Below, piece after piece: positions 34,520-43,792 of a stretch of DNA of 64,000 bases. Below the pieces are notes generated by a model that saw only the letters and a list, made by a program, of their open reading frames with translations, searched no databases and had not been told where the DNA came from. Each line of letters begins with the position of its first letter. Positions within the stretch are counted from its first letter, which is position 1. Source of the stretch: Bradyrhizobium hipponense. Its GTDB lineage: Bacteria; Pseudomonadota; Alphaproteobacteria; Rhizobiales; Xanthobacteraceae. Location of the stretch: assembly GCF_008123965.1 (NCBI RefSeq), contig NZ_VSTH01000014.1:248001-312000 (forward strand), in the 5' to 3' direction. The position numbers and the translations under genes are program-made.

Positions 34520-36082
34520 ATGACGACTACGACCCAAATTCCGACCGGCATTGCCAAATCCCTGGCCGGCGAGGCAGACCAGCTCCTGAGCAAGCTTAAC
34601 GTCAAGCGGAGCCGCTACACCGGCGGCAAGCTGATTGCACGATCTCCGATCAGTGGCGAGATCACGGGCCATGTGAACGAGATCGGTACCGGCGACGCAC
34701 AGACGGCAATCGACAAGGCGCACGCCGCCTTCCTCGAATGGCGACTGGTTCCCGCCCCGAAACGCGGTGAACTCGTGCGCCTTCTTGGCGAGGAGTTGCG
34801 CGCCAACAAGCAGGCGCTCGGCAGGCTCGTGTCGATCGAGGCCGGCAAGATTGCGTCCGAGGGGCTCGGCGAGGTCCAGGAAATGATCGATATCTGCGAC
34901 TTCGCGGTGGGTCTGTCACGCCAGCTCTATGGCCTGACCATCGCGACGGAGCGAAGCGAGCACCGAATGATGGAAAGCTGGCATCCGCTCGGCGTCACCG
35001 GAATCATCTCGGCGTTCAACTTCCCTGTCGCCGTATGGTCCTGGAACGCGGCGCTGGCGTTGATCTGCGGCAATAGCATCGTCTGGAAACCGTCCGAAAA
35101 AACGCCACTGACGGCGCTTGCGACGGAAGCGCTGTTCGATCGCGCGCTCGAGCGTTTCAGAGCGGAAGGCGGTAGGGCGCCGGACGCGCTTTCTGCCGTT
35201 CTGTTTGGTGGCCGCGAGATCGGTGAAATCCTCGTCGATCACCCCAAGGTGCCTCTGGTGTCTGCGACCGGCTCAACTGCAATGGGGCGTGTCGTCGGAC
35301 CGCGGCTCGCAAAACGCTTCGCGCGCGCAATCCTCGAACTGGGCGGCAACAACGCCGCAATTGTCGCGCCGACGGCAGACCTCGACCTGACCTTGCGCGG
35401 GGTCGCATTCGCCGCCATGGGCACGGCAGGTCAACGCTGTACGACGCTGCGACGCCTCTTCGTTCACGAAAGTGTCTATGACAGGTTCGTACCGCGTCTG
35501 AAGCGCGCCTACGAGAGCGTCACCGTCGGCGACCCGCTCAAGGAGGGCACCCTGGTCGGTCCGCTGATCGACGGAGCGGCGTATGCATCGATGCAGAAAG
35601 CGCTGAGCGAGGCGCGCGCTGTGGGCGGCGCGGTGTTCGGCGGCGAGCGGATCCTCTTCGACGGCACTGATGAGGCCTATTATGTCCGCCCGTCGCTGGT
35701 CGAGATCACAGGACAGGTCGGCCCCGTCGAGCACGAGACCTTCGCGCCCATTCTCTACGTGATCAAATATCGTGACTTCGAAGCGGTGCTTGACCTGCAC
35801 AACGCGGTCCCGCAGGGACTCTCGTCCTCGATCTTCACCAACGATCTTCGCGAAGCAGAAGCTTTCCTGTCGGTGGCCGGATCGGATTGCGGCATCGCCA
35901 ACGTCAATATCGGCCCGTCCGGCGCCGAAATCGGCGGCGCCTTCGGTGGGGAGAAGGAAACCGGCGGCGGCCGGGAGTCGGGCTCGGATTCCTGGAAGGC
36001 TTACATGCGCCGAGCGACCAATACGATCAATTTTGGCCGGACACTGCCGCTCGCCCAGGGCGTCAAGTTCGACGTCGCGTAG
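34520..36082 (+). CDS. amaB: Aldehyde dehydrogenase, 2-aminoadipate semialdehyde type (ALDH7/AmaB-like)
   Basis: 520 residues. The catalytic Cys is in GTAGQRCTTLRRL, the general-base Glu in LELGGNNAAIVAP, and NAD-site residues in SAFNFPVAVWSWNAALAL. The form GQRCTTxRR is typical of ALDH7/antiquitin, which oxidises 2-aminoadipate 6-semialdehyde to 2-aminoadipate. It lies 35 nt after hglS and 11 nt before the aminotransferase. The broken FAD oxidase upstream would have supplied its substrate from pipecolate. Confidence 0.88.
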   Translation: MTTTTQIPTGIAKSLAGEADQLLSKLNVKRSRYTGGKLIARSPISGEITGHVNEIGTGDAQTAIDKAHAAFLEWRLVPAPKRGELVRLLGEELRANKQALGRLVSIEAGKIASEGLGEVQEMIDICDFAVGLSRQLYGLTIATERSEHRMMESWHPLGVTGIISAFNFPVAVWSWNAALALICGNSIVWKPSEKTPLTALATEALFDRALERFRAEGGRAPDALSAVLFGGREIGEILVDHPKVPLVSATGSTAMGRVVGPRLAKRFARAILELGGNNAAIVAPTADLDLTLRGVAFAAMGTAGQRCTTLRRLFVHESVYDRFVPRLKRAYESVTVGDPLKEGTLVGPLIDGAAYASMQKALSEARAVGGAVFGGERILFDGTDEAYYVRPSLVEITGQVGPVEHETFAPILYVIKYRDFEAVLDLHNAVPQGLSSSIFTNDLREAEAFLSVAGSDCGIANVNIGPSGAEIGGAFGGEKETGGGRESGSDSWKAYMRRATNTINFGRTLPLAQGVKFDVA

Positions 36083-36093
36083 AGAGAGATTGC

Positions 36094-37323
36094 ATGAACG
36101 CGCCCCTGCACACCTCGGCGTTGTTCCGGCCTTCCCACCGCATTGCCTCGATTGGCGTGTCGGAGATCCTGAAGATCAGCGGGCTCGCCGCGGAGATGAA
36201 GCGCCAAGGCCGAGATATCATCGTCCTCGGCGCAGGCGAGCCTGATTTCGACACGCCCGACCCGATCAAGGATGCAGCCGAGCGCGCGATTCGGGCAGGC
36301 GTGACCAAGTACACCGCTTTGGACGGCGGGCAGGAACTCAAGGCCGCCATTCGCGCAAAGTTCAAGCGCGATAACGAGCTCGAGTTCGCGCAAGACGAGA
36401 TCACCGTGTCAGCCGGCGCCAAGCAGGTGCTCTTCAACGCCATGATGGCCACCATCAACCCCGGCGACGAGGTCATCATCCCGACGCCGTTCTGGGTGAC
36501 TTACGCCGACATCGTCGCGATCGTCGGCGGCACGCCGGTGCTGGTGCCATGTTCCGAGGCCAATGGCTTTCGGCTTCAAGGTAACGTTCTTGAACGTGCC
36601 ATTACGCCTCGCACGCGATGGCTGATGCTGAACTCGCCGTCCAATCCATCCGGCGCGGCCTATTCGGAAACCGATTATCGGCCGATCCTCGACGTGCTTA
36701 TCAAGCATCCGCACGTCTGGCTGATGGTCGATGATATCTACGAGCATATCATCTACGACGATTTTCGTTTCGTCACGCCGGCGGCGATCGAACCGGCTCT
36801 CCGCAGCCGAATACTGACTGTCAATGGTGTCTCGAAAGCCTACGCGATGACCGGCTGGCGCATCGGCTATGGGGCTGGGCCAAGCCCCCTGATCCGCGCC
36901 ATGGCTGTCGTCCAGAGCCAATCGACCTCCTGCCCATCATCGGTCAGCCAGGCTGCGGCCATCGAAGCCCTGAACGGCCCGCAGGATTTCATCCGGGACC
37001 GCTGCTCGTCATTTCAACAGCGCCGCGATCTTGTCGTCGGCGCCTTGAACGCGATCGACGGCATCCGTTGCCGCGCGCCCGAGGGCGCATTCTACACATT
37101 TGCAAGTTGCGCCGGCTTGATCGGCAAAGTCACGCCTGACGGGCAGACACTACGTAGCGACACGGACTTCGCGGAGTACCTTCTTCGCGCCGCTGGCGTT
37201 GCCGTCATCCCTGGTTCGGCTTTCGGGCTTGCACCGTATTTCAGGATCTCTTACGCGACCTCCGCTGTCGAACTCGAAGATGCGTGCCAGCGCATCGCAC
37301 GTGCAACTGCGGGACTTTCGTGA
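36094..37323 (+). CDS. Class I PLP aminotransferase, probable 2-aminoadipate aminotransferase
   Basis: 409 residues. GAGEPDFDTP, LNSPSNPSGA, DDIYEHIIYDDF and the PLP-Lys loop VNGVSKAYAMTGWRIGYGAG are class I aspartate-aminotransferase-type motifs. By position after hglS and the ALDH it should convert 2-aminoadipate to 2-oxoadipate, closing the gap between the two enzymes. An aspartate or other amino-acid transaminase role is possible from sequence alone. Confidence 0.9.
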   Translation: MNAPLHTSALFRPSHRIASIGVSEILKISGLAAEMKRQGRDIIVLGAGEPDFDTPDPIKDAAERAIRAGVTKYTALDGGQELKAAIRAKFKRDNELEFAQDEITVSAGAKQVLFNAMMATINPGDEVIIPTPFWVTYADIVAIVGGTPVLVPCSEANGFRLQGNVLERAITPRTRWLMLNSPSNPSGAAYSETDYRPILDVLIKHPHVWLMVDDIYEHIIYDDFRFVTPAAIEPALRSRILTVNGVSKAYAMTGWRIGYGAGPSPLIRAMAVVQSQSTSCPSSVSQAAAIEALNGPQDFIRDRCSSFQQRRDLVVGALNAIDGIRCRAPEGAFYTFASCAGLIGKVTPDGQTLRSDTDFAEYLLRAAGVAVIPGSAFGLAPYFRISYATSAVELEDACQRIARATAGLS

Positions 37324-37421
37324 GAGCCCAAAGAAGACGCTGAAAGACCGTACCTGCGACACGTCACCGCGAGTCCGAATATTCGTCCAGACATTGCGTC
37401 TGATTTGATTCTGCCCGGCAA

Positions 37422-38111
37422 TTACCGATCTCGACCGCGATTTGCGATGATCGGCTCGCGCGGATGTGTCATCCGAGATAGTGCCTCAATAAAGATCGGT
37501 TCCCAGGCTCTGATATGGCGCCTGAGAAGATTGGTGAGCGCTTCTTCCTCGCCGGCCATCGCGAGTTCGATGATCTGGTAGTGCTCGGCGGCGGATTCGT
37601 TCTGGCGGGCAAGACCTGCGCGCGACTTGATGCCGTAAAGCCGCATCTGATCGCGCAATCCCATCACCATTTCGGTCAGGCGGGCATTGTCCGCCGCCGC
37701 CGTCAGCAATTGGTGAAAGTTCCGATCCGCTTCGAGATAATGCCCGATGTCTTCCGCCTTGACCGCCCGCGCAACCTCATCGGCGAAGGGAACAAGCTTC
37801 CTGAGATTCTTCTTCGGCTTGCGCGCAACGATCGCCGCCGCGTGGAGCTCCAGCACCTCGCGGAGATCGAACAGGTTGCGCAGCTCGGTCAAGGTCGGCT
37901 CGACCACCCTGAAACCGCGATTGCGCATCGGCTCGATCAACCCGCTGCGCGCCAATTCGAGAAGCGCTTCCCTGACGGGGGTGCTCGACACGCCGAGGCT
38001 CGCGGCAAGCGTCGGTACTGAATACATCGATCCGGGCATGCTCTGACCGGAAATGATCTCCGCGCGCACCTGCTGTAGCACCAGCTCCCGTAAATTCTGG
38101 TCCATTCCCAT
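37422..38111 (-). CDS. GntR-family regulator (FCD/FadR subfamily)
   Basis: 229 residues. The N-terminal winged helix (SVPTLAASLGVSSTPVREAL, then LELARSGLIEPMRNRGFRVV) is followed by an FCD all-helical effector domain with likely metal-binding residues (DLREVLELHAAAI, ADRNFHQLLTAAADN, HYQIIELAMAGEEE). It is divergent from the Mo-oxidoreductase gene, and a 23-bp near-palindrome in the spacer is the probable operator. Ligands of this subfamily are usually carboxylates, which fits the AtoE-type transporter downstream. Confidence 0.92.
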   Translation of the reverse strand: MGMDQNLRELVLQQVRAEIISGQSMPGSMYSVPTLAASLGVSSTPVREALLELARSGLIEPMRNRGFRVVEPTLTELRNLFDLREVLELHAAAIVARKPKKNLRKLVPFADEVARAVKAEDIGHYLEADRNFHQLLTAAADNARLTEMVMGLRDQMRLYGIKSRAGLARQNESAAEHYQIIELAMAGEEEALTNLLRRHIRAWEPIFIEALSRMTHPREPIIANRGRDR

Positions 38112-38221
38112 CCTGCCTCGTCGGCTCCGGAATCATCCGGTTCGTCCGCGGCACCATAGTCGGGTTTGGCTACGGCACAATAAAAGGGCTTGACGACGGA
38201 CACGCCGCAGATGACATTATG

Positions 38222-38244
38222 TAGCGCTTTACAGTAATGCGCTA
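38222..38244. promoter_or_regulatory. 23-bp near-perfect palindrome, probable GntR operator
   Basis: TAGCGC (38222-38227) and GCGCTA (38239-38244) flank TTTAC-A-GTAAT. Apart from the centre base and one mismatched pair the whole 23 bp is symmetric. It lies 31 bp upstream of ATG 38276, just downstream of a weak promoter-like TTGACG (38190-38195), so bound protein would block transcription of the oxidoreductase. Confidence 0.75.
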
Positions 38245-38275
38245 CTATTAGCCCTTCAGATGGTATGGCCTTCCT

Positions 38276-41200
38276 ATGGCGCAGCGCGTACCCGGCTATT
38301 GCACGCTGTGCCGATCCCGATGCGGCGCAACCATGGTCATCGAGAACGGGCGGCTGATCGGCGTCGAGACCTTGCCCGATCATCCGACCGGCGGAGCGCT
38401 GTGCGCAAAGGGCCGCGCCGCGCCCGAGATGGTGCACAGTCCGCGCCGCCTGACCAAGCCGCTTCGCCGGACGACGCCCCGCGACGCAGCCGATCCCGGC
38501 TGGACGGAGATTTCCTGGGACGAGGCGCTGGACGACATCGCCCAAAGGCTCGGCCACATCAGAAAAAAATCCGGGGCGGAAGCGGTGGCCTTTGCCGTCA
38601 CGACGCCGAGCGGCACGCCGATGGTCGACAGCTTCGAATGGGTCGAGCGCTTCATCCGCTGCTTCGGCAGTCCAAATCTGATCTACGCGGTCGAAATCTG
38701 CGGCTGGCACAAGGACTACGCCCATGCGCTGACCTTCGGACGCGGCATCGGCGTACCCGACTATGAGCGTGCCGACGCAATCGTGCTCTGGGGGCATAAC
38801 CCGGCCCGCACCTGGCTTGCCCAGGCAACGCGCGTCGCCGACGCACGGCGGCGCGGCGCGCGCGTCGCGGTGGTCGATCCCAAGCCGAACGGCTCCGGAC
38901 AACAGGCCGATATCTGGTTGCGTATCCGCCCCGGCGCGGACGGCGCGCTGGCGATGGGGGCGATCCGGCACCTCATCACGACAGGGACGTACGACGCCGA
39001 CTTCGTGACGCGCTGGACCAACGGACCGCTGCTGATCGACACCGCCACGGGACGCTTCGTTCGTGCGAGCGAGCTCTGGGCCGACCAATCCAGCGACGAT
39101 TTCGTCACGCTGGACCGATCCGGAGCAGCACGCGCCTTCGATACCCGCGTTGCGGCGCCCGATCCTGCCTCCTACAAGCTGGATTGTCGGGCGACACTCA
39201 TCGCGCAAGACGGCCGTGCGATCGCGGCGGCAACGGCCTTCAATTTGCTGACGGCCGCGGCAAATCCCTACACGATCGCACGTGTGGCCGAACTGACCTG
39301 GCTCGACGAGAGCAAGATCGCAGCCTTTTACGAGCTGTTTGAGAACAGCCCGCGGCTCGCCTATCATTCCTGGACGGGCGTCGGGCAGCACACCAATGCG
39401 ACTATGATCGAACGGGCGATTGCGACGCTTTACTCACTCACCGGCGCCTGCGACCGTCCCGGCGGCAATATCTGGCCAGTCCCGCCTCCGACACGCACCG
39501 TCAACGACTATGCCTTGTTGCCGCCGGAGCAAAAAGCCAAGGCGCTCGGCCTCGACGAGTTGCCGCTCGGGCCGCCAGGCCGGGGATGGATCACGGCACG
39601 GGATTTCAGTCGCGCGGTTCTGACCGGCGAACCCTACCGGGTCGAAGCGCTGATGAGCTTCGGTACCAATTTCATGGTGTCGCAAGGCCATTCTTCGCGC
39701 AATCGCGAGGCGTTGCGCACGCTCGACTTCCACGTCCATGTCGACATGTTCATGAATCCGACGGCCGCGAATGCGGACATCGTGCTGCCTGCCAACATGC
39801 CCTGGGAACGGGACGCCCTAAAGATCGGCTTCGAGATCACGCAGGAAGCCGTTGAGACGATCCAGTTTCGCCCGCAGATGCTGCCGCAGCTTGGTGATTG
39901 CAAGGCAGACTATGAAATAGCAGCCGAACTCGCGGTCAGGTTGGGCATGGCTGATGAATTTTTCGGAGGCGATGTTGAGGCCGGCTGGAATCATCAACTT
40001 GCACCGCTCGGCGTGACCGTCCACGACTTGCGCCAGCATCCCGGAGGCCTGCGTTTCCCTCAATCCTTTCGTCACGAAAAATACGCGCTGCCGCAACTGA
40101 ACGCCACGGTTGCGGGCTTTACCACCGCCACCCGCCGCGTCGAGATCTATTCGGAACTAATGCTCGAACATGGCTACGCGGCGTTGCCGGGCCATATTGA
40201 GCCTGCCGAAAGTCCGCTCGCAGACGGCGCCGACAGTCGCTTTCCGTTGGTGCTCACCACCGCCAAGAGCGGTTGGTTCGTCCACAGCTCGCATCGTCAC
40301 ATTGCCTCCCTCCGCAAGAAGACGCCCGATCCGTCCATCGAGATCAGCGCAAGGCTCGCAGCCAAACGCGGCCTCCAAGACGGTGACTGGGCGGTCATCG
40401 CAACCTCATCCGGCGAAGTCCGGCTGCGCGTGCGCCTGAACGAAGCGCTCGACGATCGCGTCGCCATCGCCGAGTTCGGCTGGTGGGAGGATTGTCCGCC
40501 GCTGGGACGCGACGCGATCCGGCCTGCGGGATCGCCGACGTCAAATATGAACGACGCCCTGAGCGACGCGACACGCGATCCGGTCAGCGGTTCGGTGCCG
40601 CTGCGCGCCACGACTTGCGACATCCGCAAGGATGAGACCGCGAGCCGCGTTCATTGGACGGGCAAGCGCGGCTTCGCAGTCGCCGCCATTCACGGTCAGG
40701 CCGACGATGTCGTCGCGCTCGACCTTGCGCCACACGATGGTGGTGCGATTCCTGCGTTTCGCCCGGGACAGCACGTCCTGCTGAGCCTGCCGGGATTGGA
40801 CGTTGCCCGCGCCTATTCGCTGACCGGCCACGACGGCCGCGATGTGCTGTCGATCGCGGTCAAGAAGCGCCGGTCCGGCGATTCAAGCCTTGCGGGCGAT
40901 GCGGTTCATCTGTCCGATCACGTCCATCGTCTGGCGGTCGGCGATGAAGTTCAGATCGAGTCGCCCAAGGGGATTTTCACGCCACCGCTGCACGGACCCC
41001 GCCCCCTGATCTTTCTTGCCGCCGGAATCGGCATCACGCCCTTTATCGGTCATCTCGAGGCGCTGGCCAGACGAGGGTCTGCCGAGCGCGTTGCCAGGGT
41101 TTTGCTGCTCTATGGCTGCCGCAACCGCGGCGAGCATGCCTTTGCCGGACGGTTGCGGCAGCTCGCAGTTTTGCTGCCGGAGCTCGAACTCATTACTGCG

Positions 41201-41680
41201 TATTCGGCGCCGCGCGCGCAGGATCGCTGCCCCGAGGATTACGACTACGCGGGCCGGCTGGATCTGTCCGCGATCGATCCGATGCTGCCACTGAGACCCC
41301 TCGCCTATCTCTGCGGTTCACCCGGCTTCGTGACATCGATGACGGCCCGGCTGGTTGAACGCGGCGTTCCGCGCTTCGACATATTCATGGAAGCGTTCAC
41401 CTCGCCACCGATCGTGCCACGGACCCTGAAGGCGCAGACCGTCCACATTGCCGATAGCGACAGGAGCTTCACGTGGACGCCTGAGCTCGGCACCCTTCTC
41501 GATGCGGCCCAGGCGGCCGGCGTGTCATTGCCCAGCGGCTGCCGCGTCGGCCAGTGCGAGAGCTGCCTCATGCGCGTCGTCGACGGCAACGTCGCACAGC
41601 TCGGCGGCGTCGACAGCGCGACCGACCAGTGCCTGACCTGTCAATCCGTTCCGCTGTCGGAGCTCACGCTCGCACTCTGA
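38276..41680 (+). CDS. Molybdopterin oxidoreductase fused to FAD/NAD(P)H reductase and [2Fe-2S] domain
   Basis: 1134 residues. Residues 1-60 bind a [4Fe-4S] cluster (Cys 9, 12, 16 and 43). About 60-640 is a bis-MGD DMSO-reductase-family core, with Cys142 in EICGWHKD a candidate Mo ligand; a molydopterin-binding domain runs to about 780 (PLVLTTAKSGWFVHSSHRH). From about 790 a ferredoxin-reductase module follows: FAD site RAYSLTG, NAD(P) site FLAAGIGITPFIG. The C-terminus is a plant-type ferredoxin (CRVGQCESC, then QCLTC). No signal peptide is visible, so it is probably a cytoplasmic, NAD(P)H-linked enzyme. Substrate unknown; an assimilatory-type reductase or carboxylate oxidase is possible. 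The transporter gene follows by 50 nt. Confidence 0.92.
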   Translation: MAQRVPGYCTLCRSRCGATMVIENGRLIGVETLPDHPTGGALCAKGRAAPEMVHSPRRLTKPLRRTTPRDAADPGWTEISWDEALDDIAQRLGHIRKKSGAEAVAFAVTTPSGTPMVDSFEWVERFIRCFGSPNLIYAVEICGWHKDYAHALTFGRGIGVPDYERADAIVLWGHNPARTWLAQATRVADARRRGARVAVVDPKPNGSGQQADIWLRIRPGADGALAMGAIRHLITTGTYDADFVTRWTNGPLLIDTATGRFVRASELWADQSSDDFVTLDRSGAARAFDTRVAAPDPASYKLDCRATLIAQDGRAIAAATAFNLLTAAANPYTIARVAELTWLDESKIAAFYELFENSPRLAYHSWTGVGQHTNATMIERAIATLYSLTGACDRPGGNIWPVPPPTRTVNDYALLPPEQKAKALGLDELPLGPPGRGWITARDFSRAVLTGEPYRVEALMSFGTNFMVSQGHSSRNREALRTLDFHVHVDMFMNPTAANADIVLPANMPWERDALKIGFEITQEAVETIQFRPQMLPQLGDCKADYEIAAELAVRLGMADEFFGGDVEAGWNHQLAPLGVTVHDLRQHPGGLRFPQSFRHEKYALPQLNATVAGFTTATRRVEIYSELMLEHGYAALPGHIEPAESPLADGADSRFPLVLTTAKSGWFVHSSHRHIASLRKKTPDPSIEISARLAAKRGLQDGDWAVIATSSGEVRLRVRLNEALDDRVAIAEFGWWEDCPPLGRDAIRPAGSPTSNMNDALSDATRDPVSGSVPLRATTCDIRKDETASRVHWTGKRGFAVAAIHGQADDVVALDLAPHDGGAIPAFRPGQHVLLSLPGLDVARAYSLTGHDGRDVLSIAVKKRRSGDSSLAGDAVHLSDHVHRLAVGDEVQIESPKGIFTPPLHGPRPLIFLAAGIGITPFIGHLEALARRGSAERVARVLLLYGCRNRGEHAFAGRLRQLAVLLPELELITAYSAPRAQDRCPEDYDYAGRLDLSAIDPMLPLRPLAYLCGSPGFVTSMTARLVERGVPRFDIFMEAFTSPPIVPRTLKAQTVHIADSDRSFTWTPELGTLLDAAQAAGVSLPSGCRVGQCESCLMRVVDGNVAQLGGVDSATDQCLTCQSVPLSELTLAL

Positions 41681-41730
41681 TCGGCAAATGATGAACTGAA
41701 CGCAACACCAACTCGACTATGGGGGCCGCA

Positions 41731-43185
41731 ATGACCGATACGACGGATAAAGCTATCTTCCTCGACGAAGCACCGACACAAACCAACCCGCTTGCGAGAT
41801 TCTCGCAGTACATGGTCCGCTTCGCCGAGCGCTGGTTCCCCGATGCATATGTCTTCGTTTTGATCGCCGTGGTCTTGATCGCGCTCAGCACCATCGTGCA
41901 TGGCGGCTCACCACTTGCCGTCAGCCGTGCCTTTGGCGACGGCTTCTGGAATCTCATTCCGTTCACCATGCAGTTGGCGCTGGCCGCCGTCGGCGGCTAT
42001 GTCGTCGCCATGTCGCCGCCCGTCGCGGCGTTGATGCGTCGGCTGGCCGGCGTTCCCTCCACCGCTCGCGGTGCCGTGGTTTTCGTTGGCGTGCTCAGTA
42101 TCTTGCTGTCGTTGCTCAACTGGAGCCTGAGCCTGATTTTTTCGGGCCTCTTGGTGCGCGAAATCGCGCGGCGCAACGACATCAAGCTCGATTATCGCGC
42201 CGCCGGTGCAGCCGGCTATCTCGGCCTTGGCTGCGGATTCACCCTCGGCATCACGTCATCGGTCGCCCAGCTTCAAGCCAATGCGGCAAGCATTCCGGCC
42301 TCGCTGTTGCCGATCACCGGTGTCATCAGTTTTTCCGAGACCATCCTGACTTGGCAAAACCTCGTCACGATCTTGGTCGTGACCACGCTGTCCGCAGCAA
42401 TCTGTTATCTGACGACGCCGAACGATGCGTTGGCAAGGACTGCAGAGGATCTTGGCGTATCTCTTGATGGCGACCGGATCGAGCCAAAGAAACCGGCACG
42501 GCCGGGCGACTTTCTCGAGTTCAGCCCTGTTCTAACCATTCTGACCGTGGCGTTGGCCTCGGGCTGGCTCTGGTGGACCTTTCAGTCCGGCAATCCGCTG
42601 ATCACTCTCTCAGGCCTGAACACCTATAATTTCGTGTTTCTGATGCTCGGCATTCTCCTGCATTGGCGTCCCCATAGCCTCGTCGAGGCTTTTTCCAAGG
42701 CAACGCCGAGCATCTCGGGCTTGTTATTGCAGTTTCCCTTCTACGCCGGCATCGCCCAGATGCTGACCAAAGTGCCTAATAGCAGCGGATTGACGCTCTC
42801 CGATACCATCGCTCACTGGTTTGCGCACGTCTCAGTCAACTCGACCGTTTTCTCGTTCCTGATCGGAATTTATTCAGCGGTGCTCGGTTTCTTTATCCCG
42901 TCAGCCGGCGGCAAATGGTTCATTGAGGCGCCCTACATCATGAAGGCGGCCAACGAAGTCGGAGCTCATCTGGGCTGGACCACTATGGTCTACAACATCG
43001 CCGAGACGCTGCCGAACTTCATCAACCCGTTCTGGATGCTGCCTTTGCTTGGCGTGCTCGGGTTGAAGTCAAAGGACTTGATCGGATACACGTCCGTGCA
43101 ATTCTTCGTGCACTTCCCGATCGTCATGATCCTGGCTGCAATCTTGATGACGACGTTCATCTACCACGCACCAATTCTGCCCTAA
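41731..43185 (+). CDS. Short-chain fatty acid transporter-like permease (AtoE/TIGR00366 family)
   Basis: 484 residues with about 11-12 membrane segments (first AYVFVLIAVVLIALSTIV). FIPSAGGKWFIEAPYIM and LGLGCGFTLGITSSVAQLQA resemble AtoE-type short-chain carboxylate transporters. ATG 41731 (MTDTTDK) has a GGGGG ribosome site 5 nt upstream and is preferred; ATG 41719 is in frame. It follows the Mo-oxidoreductase fusion by 50 nt, so it probably imports that enzyme's substrate or a related acid. Confidence 0.9.
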   Translation: MTDTTDKAIFLDEAPTQTNPLARFSQYMVRFAERWFPDAYVFVLIAVVLIALSTIVHGGSPLAVSRAFGDGFWNLIPFTMQLALAAVGGYVVAMSPPVAALMRRLAGVPSTARGAVVFVGVLSILLSLLNWSLSLIFSGLLVREIARRNDIKLDYRAAGAAGYLGLGCGFTLGITSSVAQLQANAASIPASLLPITGVISFSETILTWQNLVTILVVTTLSAAICYLTTPNDALARTAEDLGVSLDGDRIEPKKPARPGDFLEFSPVLTILTVALASGWLWWTFQSGNPLITLSGLNTYNFVFLMLGILLHWRPHSLVEAFSKATPSISGLLLQFPFYAGIAQMLTKVPNSSGLTLSDTIAHWFAHVSVNSTVFSFLIGIYSAVLGFFIPSAGGKWFIEAPYIMKAANEVGAHLGWTTMVYNIAETLPNFINPFWMLPLLGVLGLKSKDLIGYTSVQFFVHFPIVMILAAILMTTFIYHAPILP

Positions 43186-43500
43186 TCGATCGATGAACCT
43201 GATCATGCGGGATGTCGTGACCTCACCGACCCGACATCCCAGAGTGGGTAATCTCAGGCCTCTCCCGACATCGGCATTCGATACAAGGCAGGTCCGTTCA
43301 CCCCGCCGAACGAGAACAACATCTCGCAGTTGTCCGCGCGCGCTCGTCAATCCGCGCGGCCCGAACCGCTGCACTCTGTGTTGTTCGAGACCGCAAGTCT
43401 AGCGCAGACGCCGTGAATTTCGCTGCTTCCCATGTGCTTCCCAAATCCGGAGGCCTCCACAGAACTGGGAAGCAGCAACGCCCTAAGCCACTGTAATCGT
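43186..43500. other. Intergenic stretch with one hairpin
   Basis: No convincing gene. A 9-bp inverted repeat (GGGATGTCG at 43209-43217, CGACATCCC at 43232-43240) lies 23 nt after the transporter stop, with no T-run; it may end or protect that mRNA. The rest is unremarkable. Confidence 0.5.
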
Positions 43501-43586
43501 TGGTGGGGGAGGCAGGACTCGAACCTGCGAAGCCATAAGGCGGCTGATTTACAGTCAGCTCCCTTTGCCACTCGGGACACTCCCCC
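43501..43586 (-). tRNA. tRNA-Tyr (anticodon GTA)
   Basis: On the minus strand the 86-nt sequence begins GGGGGAG (43586-43580), pairs with CTCCCCC (43511-43505), and ends with an encoded CCA (43503-43501). The anticodon loop reads CTGTAAA with GTA. The long variable arm expected of class II tRNA-Tyr is present, and the T loop TTCGAGT is normal. Confidence 0.96.
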
Positions 43587-43792
43587 GCTCGACGGCAGCA
43601 CAATCGGGCCGGACCTTGCCGGCGGACCGAAAACGGCCATGGAACGTGAAGGCCGCAACAGCCCGGATGGGGGCGCGACCGGGCGCGGTTATGGGCGAAG
43701 CCGTGGGGTAAAGTCAACCGAGGCGGACAGCTAAAATCGCCTCCTTGGACGCCCAAATTGCCATATTCCGGAACCCGTGACACAAGCGCACC

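Noticed and set aside
43432..43734. Plus-strand frame containing GRQDSNLRSHKAADLQSAP
   Set aside because: This is the well-known false protein produced by translating across the antisense of a tRNA gene (here tRNA-Tyr).
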